NCBI GenBank assembly: GCA_947184155.2
Contig: CAMXCT020003391.1
Coordinates: 188,542 to 252,541, forward strand
Reading direction: 5' to 3'
Length of the DNA: 64,000 bases
Source of the DNA: Cladocopium goreaui
Taxonomy: Eukaryota; Sar; Dinophyceae; Suessiales; Symbiodiniaceae
Positions within the stretch are counted from its first letter, which is position 1. The number at the start of each line of letters is the position of its first letter. The notes beneath the pieces are model-generated. The model ran no database searches. It was not told the origin of the DNA and was given only the letters and a program-made list of their open reading frames with translations. A program made the translations under genes and the position numbers. Positions 33,301 through 45,000 of the stretch are shown here, piece by piece.

Positions 33301-35511
33301 AGTGGCAACAAAACACTTGGTGTCTGATTGGTAAGCCGTTTTATTGTGGCTTTACTTTTGCAACTTTGAATTGACCAGCATTTTGCTGGGATGGGATGAA
33401 CTGAAACCCCCAAACACATGCTTGACTTGGAACTGAAATAGATGATGCTACCACCGAAAATTTACAGTTCACCTGAAATCGACGTCTTTCAATCCCCCAG
33501 TTTGTCAATATTATAGAGGCAGTTTCAACAGTAATTTATGGTAATTTATTTGTCTGTCGGGGTTTTGGGGGGTCACCCGCCAATGGTCAGGGTTTGGTAA
33601 TCCGGGGTTGAGACCAGGCAGGGGATTTTTGGATATGTTGGGATTTTCTCCACACGAATTGCTGATGGACCGGGAAGGTTGGTTCACTATGGGACAGGAG
33701 CAAAAACATCCAAAAACATGATCTGGCAACTTTTGCCCGCATGATATTCTCGGATATGATCAATAGATGGATTTTGGTACTGTTTTCCTCTCTTTTAGTT
33801 GGCACCCTCAGAAAGAAATGAGGCAATGCGAGTACTCCAACAGATTGTAATCAACGTTTGACAACATGATAGACATACTTACTAACATGTACACATACAC
33901 ATATATTCCCATGTGATCTCATGTGAATATGCCACAATAATCCTTTCGCATCTGATCTCTTTTTCATCAAACACATTTCGCGACTTTTCGGTCCAGATCT
34001 TGGACGTTGCCGCCCCTTGCAGGAGGATGCTGTGCCGGAAAAACCCAAGCAGGACCAATGGCCGTGATCCAAAAGCCGGATCACTGTGACCATGGATGAA
34101 CACCTTCAATGAATGGACAACTGTTTATATATCTTCATATTGATGAATTGATGATGCACAGTGACTATCATAGTGGTCTCAAAATATCTCAAACAGATGG
34201 ACGTTTGTACTTCCATGTCATGTTTTTGCTTCTAAATACTTTTGGGGATATAGATCCGCATGTTTTTTTTTTTGCAGGGAAGCGATGCTCAAACACTGGG
34301 ATCGGGCAGGAAACTGCCCCAACTTCTGCCGCGAAGCCAGCTTCACAGCCCCCAGCAGGCGGCATCCTTAACAGAAATGATGATAAACAATGGGATCCTG
34401 GGGTAATTGCGCTATTTTTCATGAATGGACATCCCAAGTGAGGCGTCGACATTTTGTACAGATACCTACAGATGTTGCTGTAAGCAGATGTTACTGTATA
34501 TATATATATATAAGCATTTTTATGGTCACCCCATCCAACCTTACCTTGCTGATTCTTTTCCCAAAGGTTCATCTCATGGCGCAGGTTTCAAGCGCATGGA
34601 GATTGTAGAGGCCAGCGATGATGAGGAGGGGCAACCCCTTGATTTATATCATCAATCTACGGCTAGATGCAGAATCAACAGCTGAACTCAGCCAAAGTAC
34701 CGTACTGAACCGTGCCATTTTTGTGCGATTGTCTTGTGTGGTGAGTGTGGCGCAAGGGGTTTGTTTTCAGGGTTGATTTGGTCAATCAACAGCACCTGAG
34801 TTGGGATGTGTGCGAAGGAAAATTGTAATACACAGGCAAACCTACCCAAATGCATCTTATGAGGCATGTGCCAGTATCATGAGAGGAGTATGGGGTCCAT
34901 ATTTGCGTGGATATGATCCTGATTGTGCTTTCTTGGGGGCTCAGCTGTGGCGAAAACACCGTCCCTCAACGTCCTTTGGCGGGGAGGTGCAGGAGATATG
35001 ACACTGCTTCCGCTCCCTTCTGATTGATTATTTTCTGTTTGATCCTTTATTGCCTAGCAAGACAATTTGCATCCACTGCAAATGCGGTGCAAAATTCAGT
35101 GGCCTTGCAGGCAAAAGGCATGCTGTAGGCATAGTGATGGCGCAGATGAGAACCGCGTTGTCAGATCGCCATGCAGCCCTTGCAGGAGGAGGTTGACGCC
35201 ACGAAGCCAAAAGAGGACATTGACATACATTGACAGGTGATTTGCTTGGGTTGAAACTGCTAATCTGCTAATCATTCTTGTTTGCCTCTTTTTGGTTATT
35301 ACAAGCTGGCAGAACCCAGCTGTTGAGTATCTTAGATCAGTAGAAGATATCCGCGGACAGCAAACTGGGCAACAGAATCCAAACCGAAATTGCACATGTA
35401 AATGATGGCTTGAAGCATGCGTAACCCGCCATGCTTTATCCACCAGATATCTCCGAAAAGGAGCCCCAGAAGCCAGAACGGGATGCTGGAAAGGCGGAGC
35501 CTGTACCTTGA
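30375..35511 (+). CDS. TPR-repeat protein gene, copy B, 3' exons
   Basis: Blocks matching copies C and D: 30,375-30,430 (ALYRRALARKE), 30,750-30,820 (FQSALEDANQLLPKLD), 31,042-31,106 (NNAATKLKEELEFGG), 31,429-31,480 (RSKIRSAAAVNGTD), 33,055-33,100 and 34,330-34,362 (KPAS and QPPAG linker), 33,194-33,265 and 34,584-34,650 (GFKRMEIVEA plus an acidic tail), and probably a last exon at about 35,440-35,511 (EKEPQKPERDAGKAEPVP, stop TGA). The linker and FKRMEI exons are both present twice, so an internal duplication has occurred. Acceptors read CAG|GTTTCAA. The protein would continue a TPR domain into a KPAS linker and a short acidic C terminus. It may be the 3' half of copy A. Exon ends are approximate. 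Confidence 0.5.
30535..30680. repeat. TA/CATA microsatellite in TPR intron
   Basis: TATATATACACATAC-type repeats between two TPR exon blocks of copy B. Confidence 0.85.
31565..31640. repeat. TA-rich microsatellite
   Basis: TATATA runs within an intron of copy B. Confidence 0.85.
31703..32050. repeat. Pair of about 57-bp direct repeats flanking a CACTTCACAC tract
   Basis: A block containing GCGCCGTGCGCCAGCCAGG recurs at 31,703-31,759 and 31,994-32,050 with only a few differences. Between them lies a pyrimidine/AC-rich tract (31,790-31,945) of CACTTCACAC and CTCATCTCTT units. After the second copy, TGTAAAGTCTCACACCACC is itself repeated (about 32,058-32,150). Confidence 0.7.
32195..32995. repeat. 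AT-only simple sequence, 0.8 kb
   Basis: Almost pure A+T with TATATAT and TATATTATA units, within an intron of TPR copy B. Confidence 0.95.
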
Positions 35512-36014
35512 TGCCTTGACTTGAATGCAGAATAAAGGCCCTGCTTTTTCCCCCCATCTTTGGACAATGTCAAGTGATGTCTAGTTGTTGTTTGGTCCCA
35601 TTCTTGGGTAACAATTGACAATTGCCATAACCATATTCCGTCATTGCATACGTTTGCTGCAAACCCGGTGTGTCTAGGCACCTGTGGAACCGTTTGCTGA
35701 CATCCAGCTTGAGTGCGGGCGCTCATGTGTTTGACGCATTTGCAAGTGGGCTAATGGCCCGAAGAACATTCATTCTGCCACTCTTGTTTTGGGTTTGGAA
35801 AGCTATAGCTGTTGGACTTCAATCTTGCACTGATTTTGGCTCTAGACCGTCAGCCGTCCAGTAAGACGTGGGGCGTAGCACAAGGCAAGACCAGTTGAAA
35901 CGAGAGTTCAGAGTTCTTATTCGCAGTATTGCTTGCTGACCTGAGATCATGATCCCACAGGACTAGTAACGACTAGTACTTCTGTAAAGCTTGGTGGCCA
36001 CCAAGAAAAAATGC
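35512..36014. other. Spacer between TPR copies B and C
   Basis: About 0.5 kb separates the last copy-B exon from the first shared block of copy C. No independent gene is recognised. A short intergenic spacer is expected in a tandem array. Confidence 0.4.
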
Positions 36015-39000
36015 GCTGAGGCACTCAGTTGCAGGTGTGGAGAAGGTGCTGAAATCGGGTGCTAGTGCTGGACCCTGAAATCCAAGGACTTGATATCAAT
36101 CTGACACAGTGCATCTCAAGAGATGGGACAAAGGTGTTGCTGTATGAGAAACTCCATCAGTCTGAGATCGGGAATTCCCATTCCAGCTCAGCTTTGTGCT
36201 ACATATGAAGCTGAAAGTTGTGACGCATACGCCTTGGTCCCTGGTGCAACAGACTTCGCCCTCCAGAGAGGCCTTCCCTCTGTTTTATTGACCAGCTTGA
36301 ATGTGCGGACAGGCAAAGGATACTGGCAACAAGCTCTTCCAAGAAGGCTTGGGTGATCTTGGGTGCAAAGTTGGACACGTCCTTAAAGCATGTTTATTTT
36401 TTTTCTATGTTAACGGGACATTCGGCCGTTTTTCAAAATAGAATGGGGGTAGAACGGTAGAACGGTAGAACCAATGATTCATTGGGAATCCAAGCAACAT
36501 GCGGATATGGCTATTTGGATTGTGCCCAGCTCCGCATCATCGCCACTAGTGATGCACCGGGCTTGATCTCCCCCCGTACAATGACGGGGTAGCAGAAAAT
36601 ATGCAGCTGCACCAACATCGTGAGAGGCAAGCTTGCCGAAAGTGAAAGGCGGAACACCGAACGGAGGGAGGTAACTAGTGTTGACATCACAGATGTACAA
36701 ACTCCTTGATCAGGTTACGTATATATAAGTGGCACATCGTGGCACTGCAAGTCATAGACGTAGTTGTAGAAGGATCAAAGTCGAGCCCTATACTTCACAA
36801 TCCTTTTTGTCACAGTGCAAAGTCTCTGTGATTTGGCAAATGTTGCAACATGTCGATGTGATGGGCTCTCATGAAAACAAGTTGCGGTGGATCCTTCCAC
36901 TCTTCCACTCTTTCTGGATGTTGGCATTTGAGGTGGTTCTCCAAAGCCATTTGGCTGGCGGAAGTGTCTGGCAAAGTTGCGGCAAGGAGCTCAGCTTGTT
37001 CTCGATTGTAGTGATAGCGATTGCATTGGGCCAACGAGGCTCCAGACAACCTGAGAAGCATCTTGCACTCGAACCGGGCTTGGGGCTCAGGCAGACATGT
37101 GAAACGGGAATGGCAAGTTGAGCAAAATCACCTGCATGTGGTGAATTCCACCCATTCCAATGGATTAATATACGGGTTATACAATCATGATTTTCTGAAT
37201 GAGATAGCCATAACTTGGGGTTAAAGCATGCGACCCCCCCATTCCCAACCCACTTCAATGATTCAAGGCCTCTCGGACTTCTGTTCTTGAGGCATTCGCA
37301 CGCTTGCAACTCTCGGAATGGTCGGCTGCAGAGACTGACTGCAACAAGGCAATTGAGCATTCATAATGGTCTTGATACGGTAGTTCATGAAACCTCTTGA
37401 GTAGAACTTCAATGAAATCACACTTCACAATTTGCATCCAATTAGATGTATAGCACCTATAGACTCCTTGAGACAGCGGCATGTTGCAAAAAGAATCATA
37501 GCGAGACATGTCCTCCAAGCCTCTTTTTTGGCAATGGTCAATTTCTTCACTGGGTTTACGACTGGGTATTTTGTTGAGATTTTAAAGGGACAATTTCTGA
37601 CCGATTGGCAAAACTGTTCCGCCAGGCTCTAGAGTTGAACGGCAACATGGCGAAGGCTCCTTGCTCAAGCTTTGTTGACTTAGATGTCACTAGTCTGGGC
37701 ATAGCTCCCAAACTCCAGAGGTTCAGAAGCTCATGTTATCTGTGTGAACATGTTTGAATTAAAGGTAGGACATGGCTTTGTCACAAAATTGGAACTCCCA
37801 AATGCAGTGGTTCATCATGTGTTGTTCATTTTTTTCGCAATTGAAGTGGCATGATATGGCCATATAATGCCATCAATATATATGCGTATATGCGTATTAT
37901 ATTATCTTACTTACACGTCACATGTCTCTTCAAGACCTGCCTCTTCAACTCACTCACTGGACGAGGGTGCTGGGAGCTAAAAAACTAAAGAAAGCTAGAA
38001 AAAGCTAGACAATAACACTCAACCATGTTAAGGAAAAGCTCTTGGAGGGAGCGCCCTTCGGCGGCCAAAAAGTGGGATTTGTTTAGCCTTTTTAGCTTTG
38101 TTTGGCTTTTTCCCACTTTTTTAAGTTTTTTTGTAGTTATTTCTAGCTCTTTTTAGGTTTTTGAAGCTTTTGTTAGTATTTTTCAGTGTTTTGTAGTTTT
38201 TTCTAGTTTCTTTCAGTTTTTCTGATTTTTCTTTGGTTTTCAAGTTTTTGTAGCTTTAATATGTTCTCTGAATTCTAGTTTTCCTTCGGCATTCCCTGTT
38301 TCTTCTGTAAATTTTGAATTGATTGTATGGAGTGCCAGTGGTGAGATCTCCAAAAAGAACTAAATATCACGCAGAATAGGATTGGATTTTTCTAGCATTT
38401 TGTAGTATTTGTTTGGATTCATTCAGCTTCTCGTCGGATTCCCGTGGGATTCCTTTAGCATTTTCCAGCTCCAAATTGTTTGAATTTGAAAAATTGTTTG
38501 AATTTGAAGAGGCATGCCTTATGATCCTATGATTTATGTATGTACATATATATATATATATGGCACCCCCCCCAAAAAAAAGTCTACCATTTTAAGCTTC
38601 ATAAGATTGGACTGGGGGTGCCATATATAAATACATTGTAAATAGGCCTTTAAAAACTGCCTGTAAAAGCCTTGCTTGATCTGTGAAGTTCAGACTTGAA
38701 GTTCAGACTTGATGTTCAGACTTGATGTTCAGACTTGAGTTCAGGCTTGGGAATCTTCAATCCCAGATTGAAGATTGAAGATTGAAGATTTTCCAGGACT
38801 CTCCCTAGAGAATCTTCATTCCCGGATTGAAGATTGAAGATTTTCCAGGACTCTCCCTGGAGAATCTTCAATCCCGGATTGAAGATTGAAGATTGAAGAT
38901 TTTCCAGGACTCTCCCTGGAGAATCTTCAATCCCGGATTGAAGATTGAAGATTGAAGATTTTCCAGGACTCTCCCTGGAGAATCTTCAATCCCGGATTGA

Positions 39001-42000
39001 AGATTGAAGATTTTCTCCTGGATTAAAGATTCTCCAACAAGAGTCCTGAGGAATCTTCAATCTTCAATCTTCAATCCAGGTTTAAAGATTCTCCAACAAG
39101 AGTCCTGAGGAATCTTCAATCTTCAATCTTCAATCCAGGATTAAAGATTCTCCAACAAGACTCCTGGGGAATCTTCAATCTTCAATCTTCAATCCTGGAT
39201 TGAAGATTCTCGAACAAGGCTCCTGGGGAATCTTCAATCTTTAATCTTCAATCTTGGACCTCAAGTCTGAGGAGCTTTTGCACTTGAGGGATATGGTCAA
39301 TCTTTGTCAAAGGCTTGCGTCTCCACCTTCACTCCACAGTTTGTAGCTCTCGGCCCGAAGCATTGCCACTCTGCCTCCAGTCAACATACAGGACAAGATG
39401 TCGATCCCAGTGCAAGGCCGTGTCACCTTGAAGGACAACCAGGCATTGGTAGTGTTGAATGTCGCCACCAACAACAACCAAGCGGAGGAGAGGCCAAGGT
39501 CCGACTTGGAAGCGCTGCTGAACAGAGCTTTGCGACAGGAGGTGCCGGTACACCCAACCCGGCTCCCACTCCTCCGCAAACACCTGGCGGCGATGGTCTG
39601 CAACGTCCAGAAGGGGCTCCACTTGGACCCCGTGGGCTTGCACGGTGCTTGGAATGCAGCTGCAGAACAAAGGCTGCTGGAGTGCTTGACAAAGCCAAAG
39701 AGGGTGGTGACTCCGAAGCCATTGCAGCACCTGCACCAGTGCTAGCCTTAATTTTCATCTCAAGAAGAGCAGAGTGTGTTCTTCTTAAACTTCCTGTTCC
39801 GCACCCCCAGCACACATGCATGCTCTTACTAAGGTCCTTCAACTTGAAGATGGCAAGGTGTCCGATTCCTCGTCTACTTCGGATTCCTCCTATTCGGATT
39901 CCTCCTCTTCTACGTCCTCGGAGGAAGAGGCGATGCCGGAGTATGTTCCCAACCCATCCTTGCCGCCGCCTCCAGAGTATCCTTCTGACGATGAGTACGG
40001 TATGCCAAACCCTTCCTTGGGCCCACAGTCTGAAGTCCTCACGGATGACGAGTACCTGGCGCCCCCAGCTCCAGCCGCCCCCTGCGAAGAGAGCCATGAA
40101 CGTCCAGCCAAGTGCCAGCGGTGCCAGGAACGGGAAGAAGAGTTTTGGTCTTTGGCTGAATCCCACCAGCTCATTGCAGAATTGTTAGAGGCAGCTGAAC
40201 AGGAGAATGCTCGGTTGCGGGCCCAGAGGTGAGCTTGAGCGAGGAAGCGCTGCGGAGGAAAAAGCGTGTTGAAGTGTTGCGGTGCTGTGAAGCACAGTCT
40301 GACCCGTCACGTGCACATGATTCTGGCATCTGGGGGTGTAGAGCTTGTATACCTATGATAAAAATTTCCAGCTGGACTAGATAGGGCTATAGACTATCCA
40401 GGTTCAGATTTGATGTTCAGACTTGATGTTCAGACTTGACGTTCAGACTTGATGTTCAGGCTTGATGTTCAGACTTGATGTTCAGACTTGATGTGCAGGC
40501 TTGACTTTCATGCATGGGAAGAAAGAGTTGGAGATTATGGTATGTCTGCAACACCTTCGCATCTTCATCTTTCTGAGCGCTGCAGTTTCCTTTGTCCCAT
40601 CAAGGTGATAGATTCCGCCCTGCCTGTTCCTTGGTCATGGCTGCTTTGATCGATGAGGCCATGAACACCTTGGGCGGCAAGGAGTGGCATTACGAGACGC
40701 GCTCTGAGCCTTGCTGCGCCTTCAAAAAGATTGAAGACATTGGGAAGCCCTTGACTGTCCAGCAACTTCTCACATGCTGCCGGCCTCCGACGGGTGTGAA
40801 AAGCACGATGATGCTCTTGGATGTGCATCTGTCCGTCCAGCTGTCCGAAAGCCCTGAAGCCATTGCTTCAACCTTGCAATCTCAACAAGTGGATGACCTA
40901 CCTGCCCCTTTGAAATTCAAAGAGAGGGTGCCATCAGGAGCCAAAATCGGTGGCATTGTGATTGAACAAGCGCCTGGCTGCTTGAATGTCATCAAACTCG
41001 TCTTTTTCAAGGCTACCATGAGTACAGGACAGGCTACGAAAATTGCATCTGGGTCTGCCTACCCTCCGTTCTTCCGCGCAGGCCCTTGGGCAGTCAAGAA
41101 GGCATTTCAATCCTTGCTCGATAGAGTGCCAGGGCATCATGTCCAATGGAACGTAGTCTGTCAGAAAGAGAAGGTTGCCAAGCCCGCTTCATCATCATCG
41201 ACCTGGTCTCCAGATGAAGACGTCCTTCGGCAAGGTGTGGCGTTCATCAACGAAAACGCGCCAGAAAGTGACGCTCAGAATGAGCAGTACACGTGGATCT
41301 TGTTAAACATCAAGGAGGATTCGGAAAGCCCTATTGCAGGGTGGCCAGAAACCAAGGTTCGCTTGATGGCTCAGAACAAGAGCCGGGCCTCAAGCGGTGC
41401 CACCTTGCAACGGGAGTTTCCTTTGACCACCTTCTCTTTGAAGCCATTCCTGGCGGAGGCGTTGCTGCCCCTGCTGTATCCCCTCTTCATTTGCTATGGG
41501 GTCTTGTGCATTGGCTGGCCTGGAGTGGGAAAGACACCAGCCTTGATCTCTATGCTATTGGCCATGGGCCGATACCACATCCACCGGTTACAAGCAGATG
41601 GCGTGCCTGGATGGAGGCGTGCTAAGTCCTTAGACAATTTCAGGCATCAAATCGGCCAGGTCTACGAGGGCATCTTTCTGGATGATCCGCACCGTGACAG
41701 CATTTCCATAGCAGACTTGAAGTCTTTTCTCACAGTGGAGGAGGAGCAGACAACATCAGGCCGCTACAATGATGCGAAGCTCATTCGCAACTGTATGCGC
41801 GCCTACGCTTCCAATGACTTGGACCGGCCTGACGAGCCTGAGGATGACAACCGTACTTCCATCACAGGAGAAGAGTTCCTCAAGCTGACTCGCCGGATCT
41901 TTGCAGGTGACAAGCATGCTGATGTCCTTGCTTGCTTGAAGCGGGCAGTGGTCATCATCCTCGGGCTCCATGCTGTATACCTGCGCCTGCCCAGTCAGGA

Positions 42001-45000
42001 TCCTACTTCCAAGGTGCATCGCATCAAGGTGGATGACCTCCACCGAGACCTTTTGGCTGAAAAGGACAAGCCCCTCTACTCCAAGTACAAGTTGGGCATT
42101 TTGGAGTATGGCCCCGAATGGGAAGGAGAAACTGAACAAGAAGTGCGTATGATCTCTGAAGGGCTGGAGAGGTTTGCTGCAGGAAGGCCAGAGGCATACA
42201 TTGAGGTTGTGAATGGAAAAATTGAGGAACAACTTTGGAGCCATTTGCCACCGGTGCCGCCGGTCCACCTTCCTGATAGGCCATCGGGTGCTTTGTCAGA
42301 CAGTGGCGATGATCAAGTTATGCCCCCTCCTTCCATCATTGTGCCTGACCCAAAAAAACGTTGCAACCGTTTGGGCACATTCACATGCCCGCCTACTAAA
42401 AGGTACAGAACCAAGAGCAGTCAATAAGAATCTCATCACCCAAGTGCTTCAGTGGGAGTGGAGGATACTGATGCAGCTGCTGCCCTTGCATCTCTGGAAG
42501 CCAATGCTCAAGATGCCGAAGAAGCCTTACAGATGCCAGAAGACCTGGGCGAGGATCTTGCTGAGGAAGACTTCGCTGCGGATGAAGAAGCTGCCGCAGT
42601 CATGAGGGGGGCCTAGACTTGTTAAACTGTTTCAAGACACAGCTTGACATCTTCACACTGTGGCGCAGTCTTGTGTCAACTGCGCGTGAGAGTGTGCGCA
42701 TGTCTGTCAATAGACTGGGAGCTTTTCTGTTGCAAGGGCAAAAAGGTTTTCAGGGTCATCACGTTTGGGCTTGTGGTTTTTCTGATGTCCCAGTGCATGT
42801 CCTAGTATGCTTGCAGTTCCAGCGTGGCTTCGCCATACACAGCTTGTGATTCTGCATTCATTGACATGACATGGCTCACAGTGCCCTTAGATAGTTAGAT
42901 AGTTCTTGCTCCGCATCATTACTTGCAGTTGCGCATTCTGTCATGGTGTCCAAATTCATGAACTTCCCTGGGCCAAAGAAGGGTAAAGGTCGCATGGTGA
43001 TCAAGCGCCCAGCCAGCTTGAAGACGCAATCTTGGAAACAAGTGCCGTATGTCAGAGGAATTCGTGCTGTTCCAGCCCGGGGGTTCGAAGAGAACAAGCT
43101 CACTGGCGTCGCGTCGTGCCTGAACTCCTGAAGGCCTCGGACATTGACATTGTGAAGATGCTGATCCATGACAAGATTTTGCCAGATTGGTCCGGCAAGC
43201 GTTGCCCCAAGTGCAACCGTGGCACTTTGTCTACGTTGCAAACCCATTGCAACGAGGCCAAGCCGAAATACCGATGTAGCAGCAAAGCTTGCCAGCAAAG
43301 AATCCACCCCCAGTACTTGCATCCACTTTTCCATGCTGGCAGGGGCCCTGAAGCTTTGTCGCTCCAAACCCAATCAGCCTTGTTACTTCTTGTGATTCTA
43401 CGCGTGCCACTAGCTTCCATCCACCTCATCTTGGGTGTGAACCACAAGGTTGTTGAAGCCATGCACAAGAACCTGCAACTGGTCCGAAAGAAGTATGTGG
43501 TGCAGAAGGAGAAGGGCATCAAATTTGGCGCTTCTGGAAAATGGTCTGATGTCGAAGGTGATGAAGCCACCTTTGACAAGAGGGATGTCTTGTCAGACGC
43601 AGCCTGGGAGCATGAAGTGAAAGCGGACCGCTCCATGCTCTGGGAACAATGGAGCGGATTGGTTCAGAGAGGGAAGCCTCAGACACTAGTGCTTGCCCGA
43701 CTCAGCCCAACATTGACAGCTACCCGGTCTCCAGGCCCCGGCCCCATCACAAAACAGGATTGGGGGCCTTTGGGCAAGAAATGGTTGGCCAACCGCTCTG
43801 TGATTTTCCACACTGACTCGGCCAAGGCGTACAAGATGAAGCTCCCTGGCGTTCTTCATGATTCGGTTGTCCACCAGAAAAAGAGTGTCAAAAAGAATGG
43901 GAAATGGGAATGGACCAAGCCAAATTTTGTTAAGATGAAAGTCCACAAGTTGCCTGGGGGAAAGACCGTGAAGGTGAAATGTGGCACCCAGCACATTGAC
44001 CGCTGCTGGAAATTTATTAAGGAACGTTTGTCGGAAGGGACGAACGTTCGTGCTGGCATGGGCCGCTTGCAAGCCCAAATTCGTTCTGCCCAGTATGAGT
44101 ATTGGTACCGGGGGGACGACATGTGGGTGCGCACAGGAGAACTCCTGTCCGCTTACATGTCTGAGATTGTGGTTCCTGCATCTTGAACGCTTGTGCGCCA
44201 GGACATCACCGGTGAGAAAGAAATTGCTGCTATGCCGCCGGACATGTGCTTGATTCCTTCCTTCGTTGTGTGAGCTTCATTCCCAGTACTGGCTTGAAAT
44301 TTATGCCTCCAGCTTGCCCATGATCATGCAAGTTTATTGAATGATGATTTAAGATTACAGCCCACCCATGACTTCAGAAGTTCTCACTTCTGGACTGATG
44401 ACTGAAGTTTGCAGCCCACCCATGACTTCAGAAGTTCCCACTTCTGGACTGATGACTGAAGTTTGCAGCCCACCCATGACTTCAGAAGTTCCCACTTCTG
44501 GACTGATGACTGAAGTTTGCAGCCCACCCATGACTTCAGAAGTTCCTACTTCTGGACTGATGACTGAAGTTTGCAGCCCACCCATGCCTTCAGAAGTTCC
44601 TACTTCTGGACTGATGACTGAAGTTTGCAGCCCACCCATGACTTCAGAAGTTCCTACTTCTGGACTGATGACTGAAGTTTGCAGCCCACCCATGACTTCA
44701 GAAGTTCCTACTTCTGGACTGATGACTGAAGTTTGCAGCCCACCCATGACTTCAGAATTTTCCATGTGTGGACTGATGACAAAATATTATCACCACTCTA
44801 GTACAGCTGGAATCTTGAGACCCTTCCAAACTCACAAAAAAGGTAGACTTTTCAGGGGGGGGTAGCATATATATATATATATATATCAATAGAGATATAC
44901 ATGCATCATCATACATCCATACATCCATGCATGCATGCATGCATGCATACTTACTTACTTTCTTACTTACATTGCTTATATTGCTTACATTGCTTACATT

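Larger units (their letters stand above)
38562..44866 (+). mobile_element. Merlin/IS1595-like DNA transposon with an SF3/AAA+-like NTPase gene
   Basis: A 6,305-bp segment bounded by imperfect C-rich inverted repeats and flanked on both sides by (TA)n. An 8-bp TATATATA duplication would be hidden in such a site; 8-9 bp duplications are known for Merlin and IS1595 elements. Inside, all on the plus strand, are an acidic coiled-coil ORF, a P-loop NTPase ORF, a zinc-finger DDE transposase ORF and two tandem-repeat arrays near the ends. It sits in an intron of TPR copy C. Two frame defects suggest this copy is non-autonomous now. I know of no described element with this gene pair, which is a statement of memory, not a search. 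Confidence 0.65.

Noticed and set aside
40637..42427. Integrated small-DNA-virus replication gene
   Set aside because: The SF3-like motifs allow it, but no endonuclease or capsid gene is seen and the ORF lies between transposon ends with a transposase. The element explanation is simpler.
43081..43090. GGGTTCGAA as a tRNA T-loop
   Set aside because: No acceptor stem or anticodon arm around it; it is inside the transposase gene.
44346..44865. Regular repeats resembling a CRISPR array, and the 165- and 136-codon ORFs through them
   Set aside because: Units are contiguous 54-bp tandem copies with no unique spacers; openness follows from a period divisible by three.
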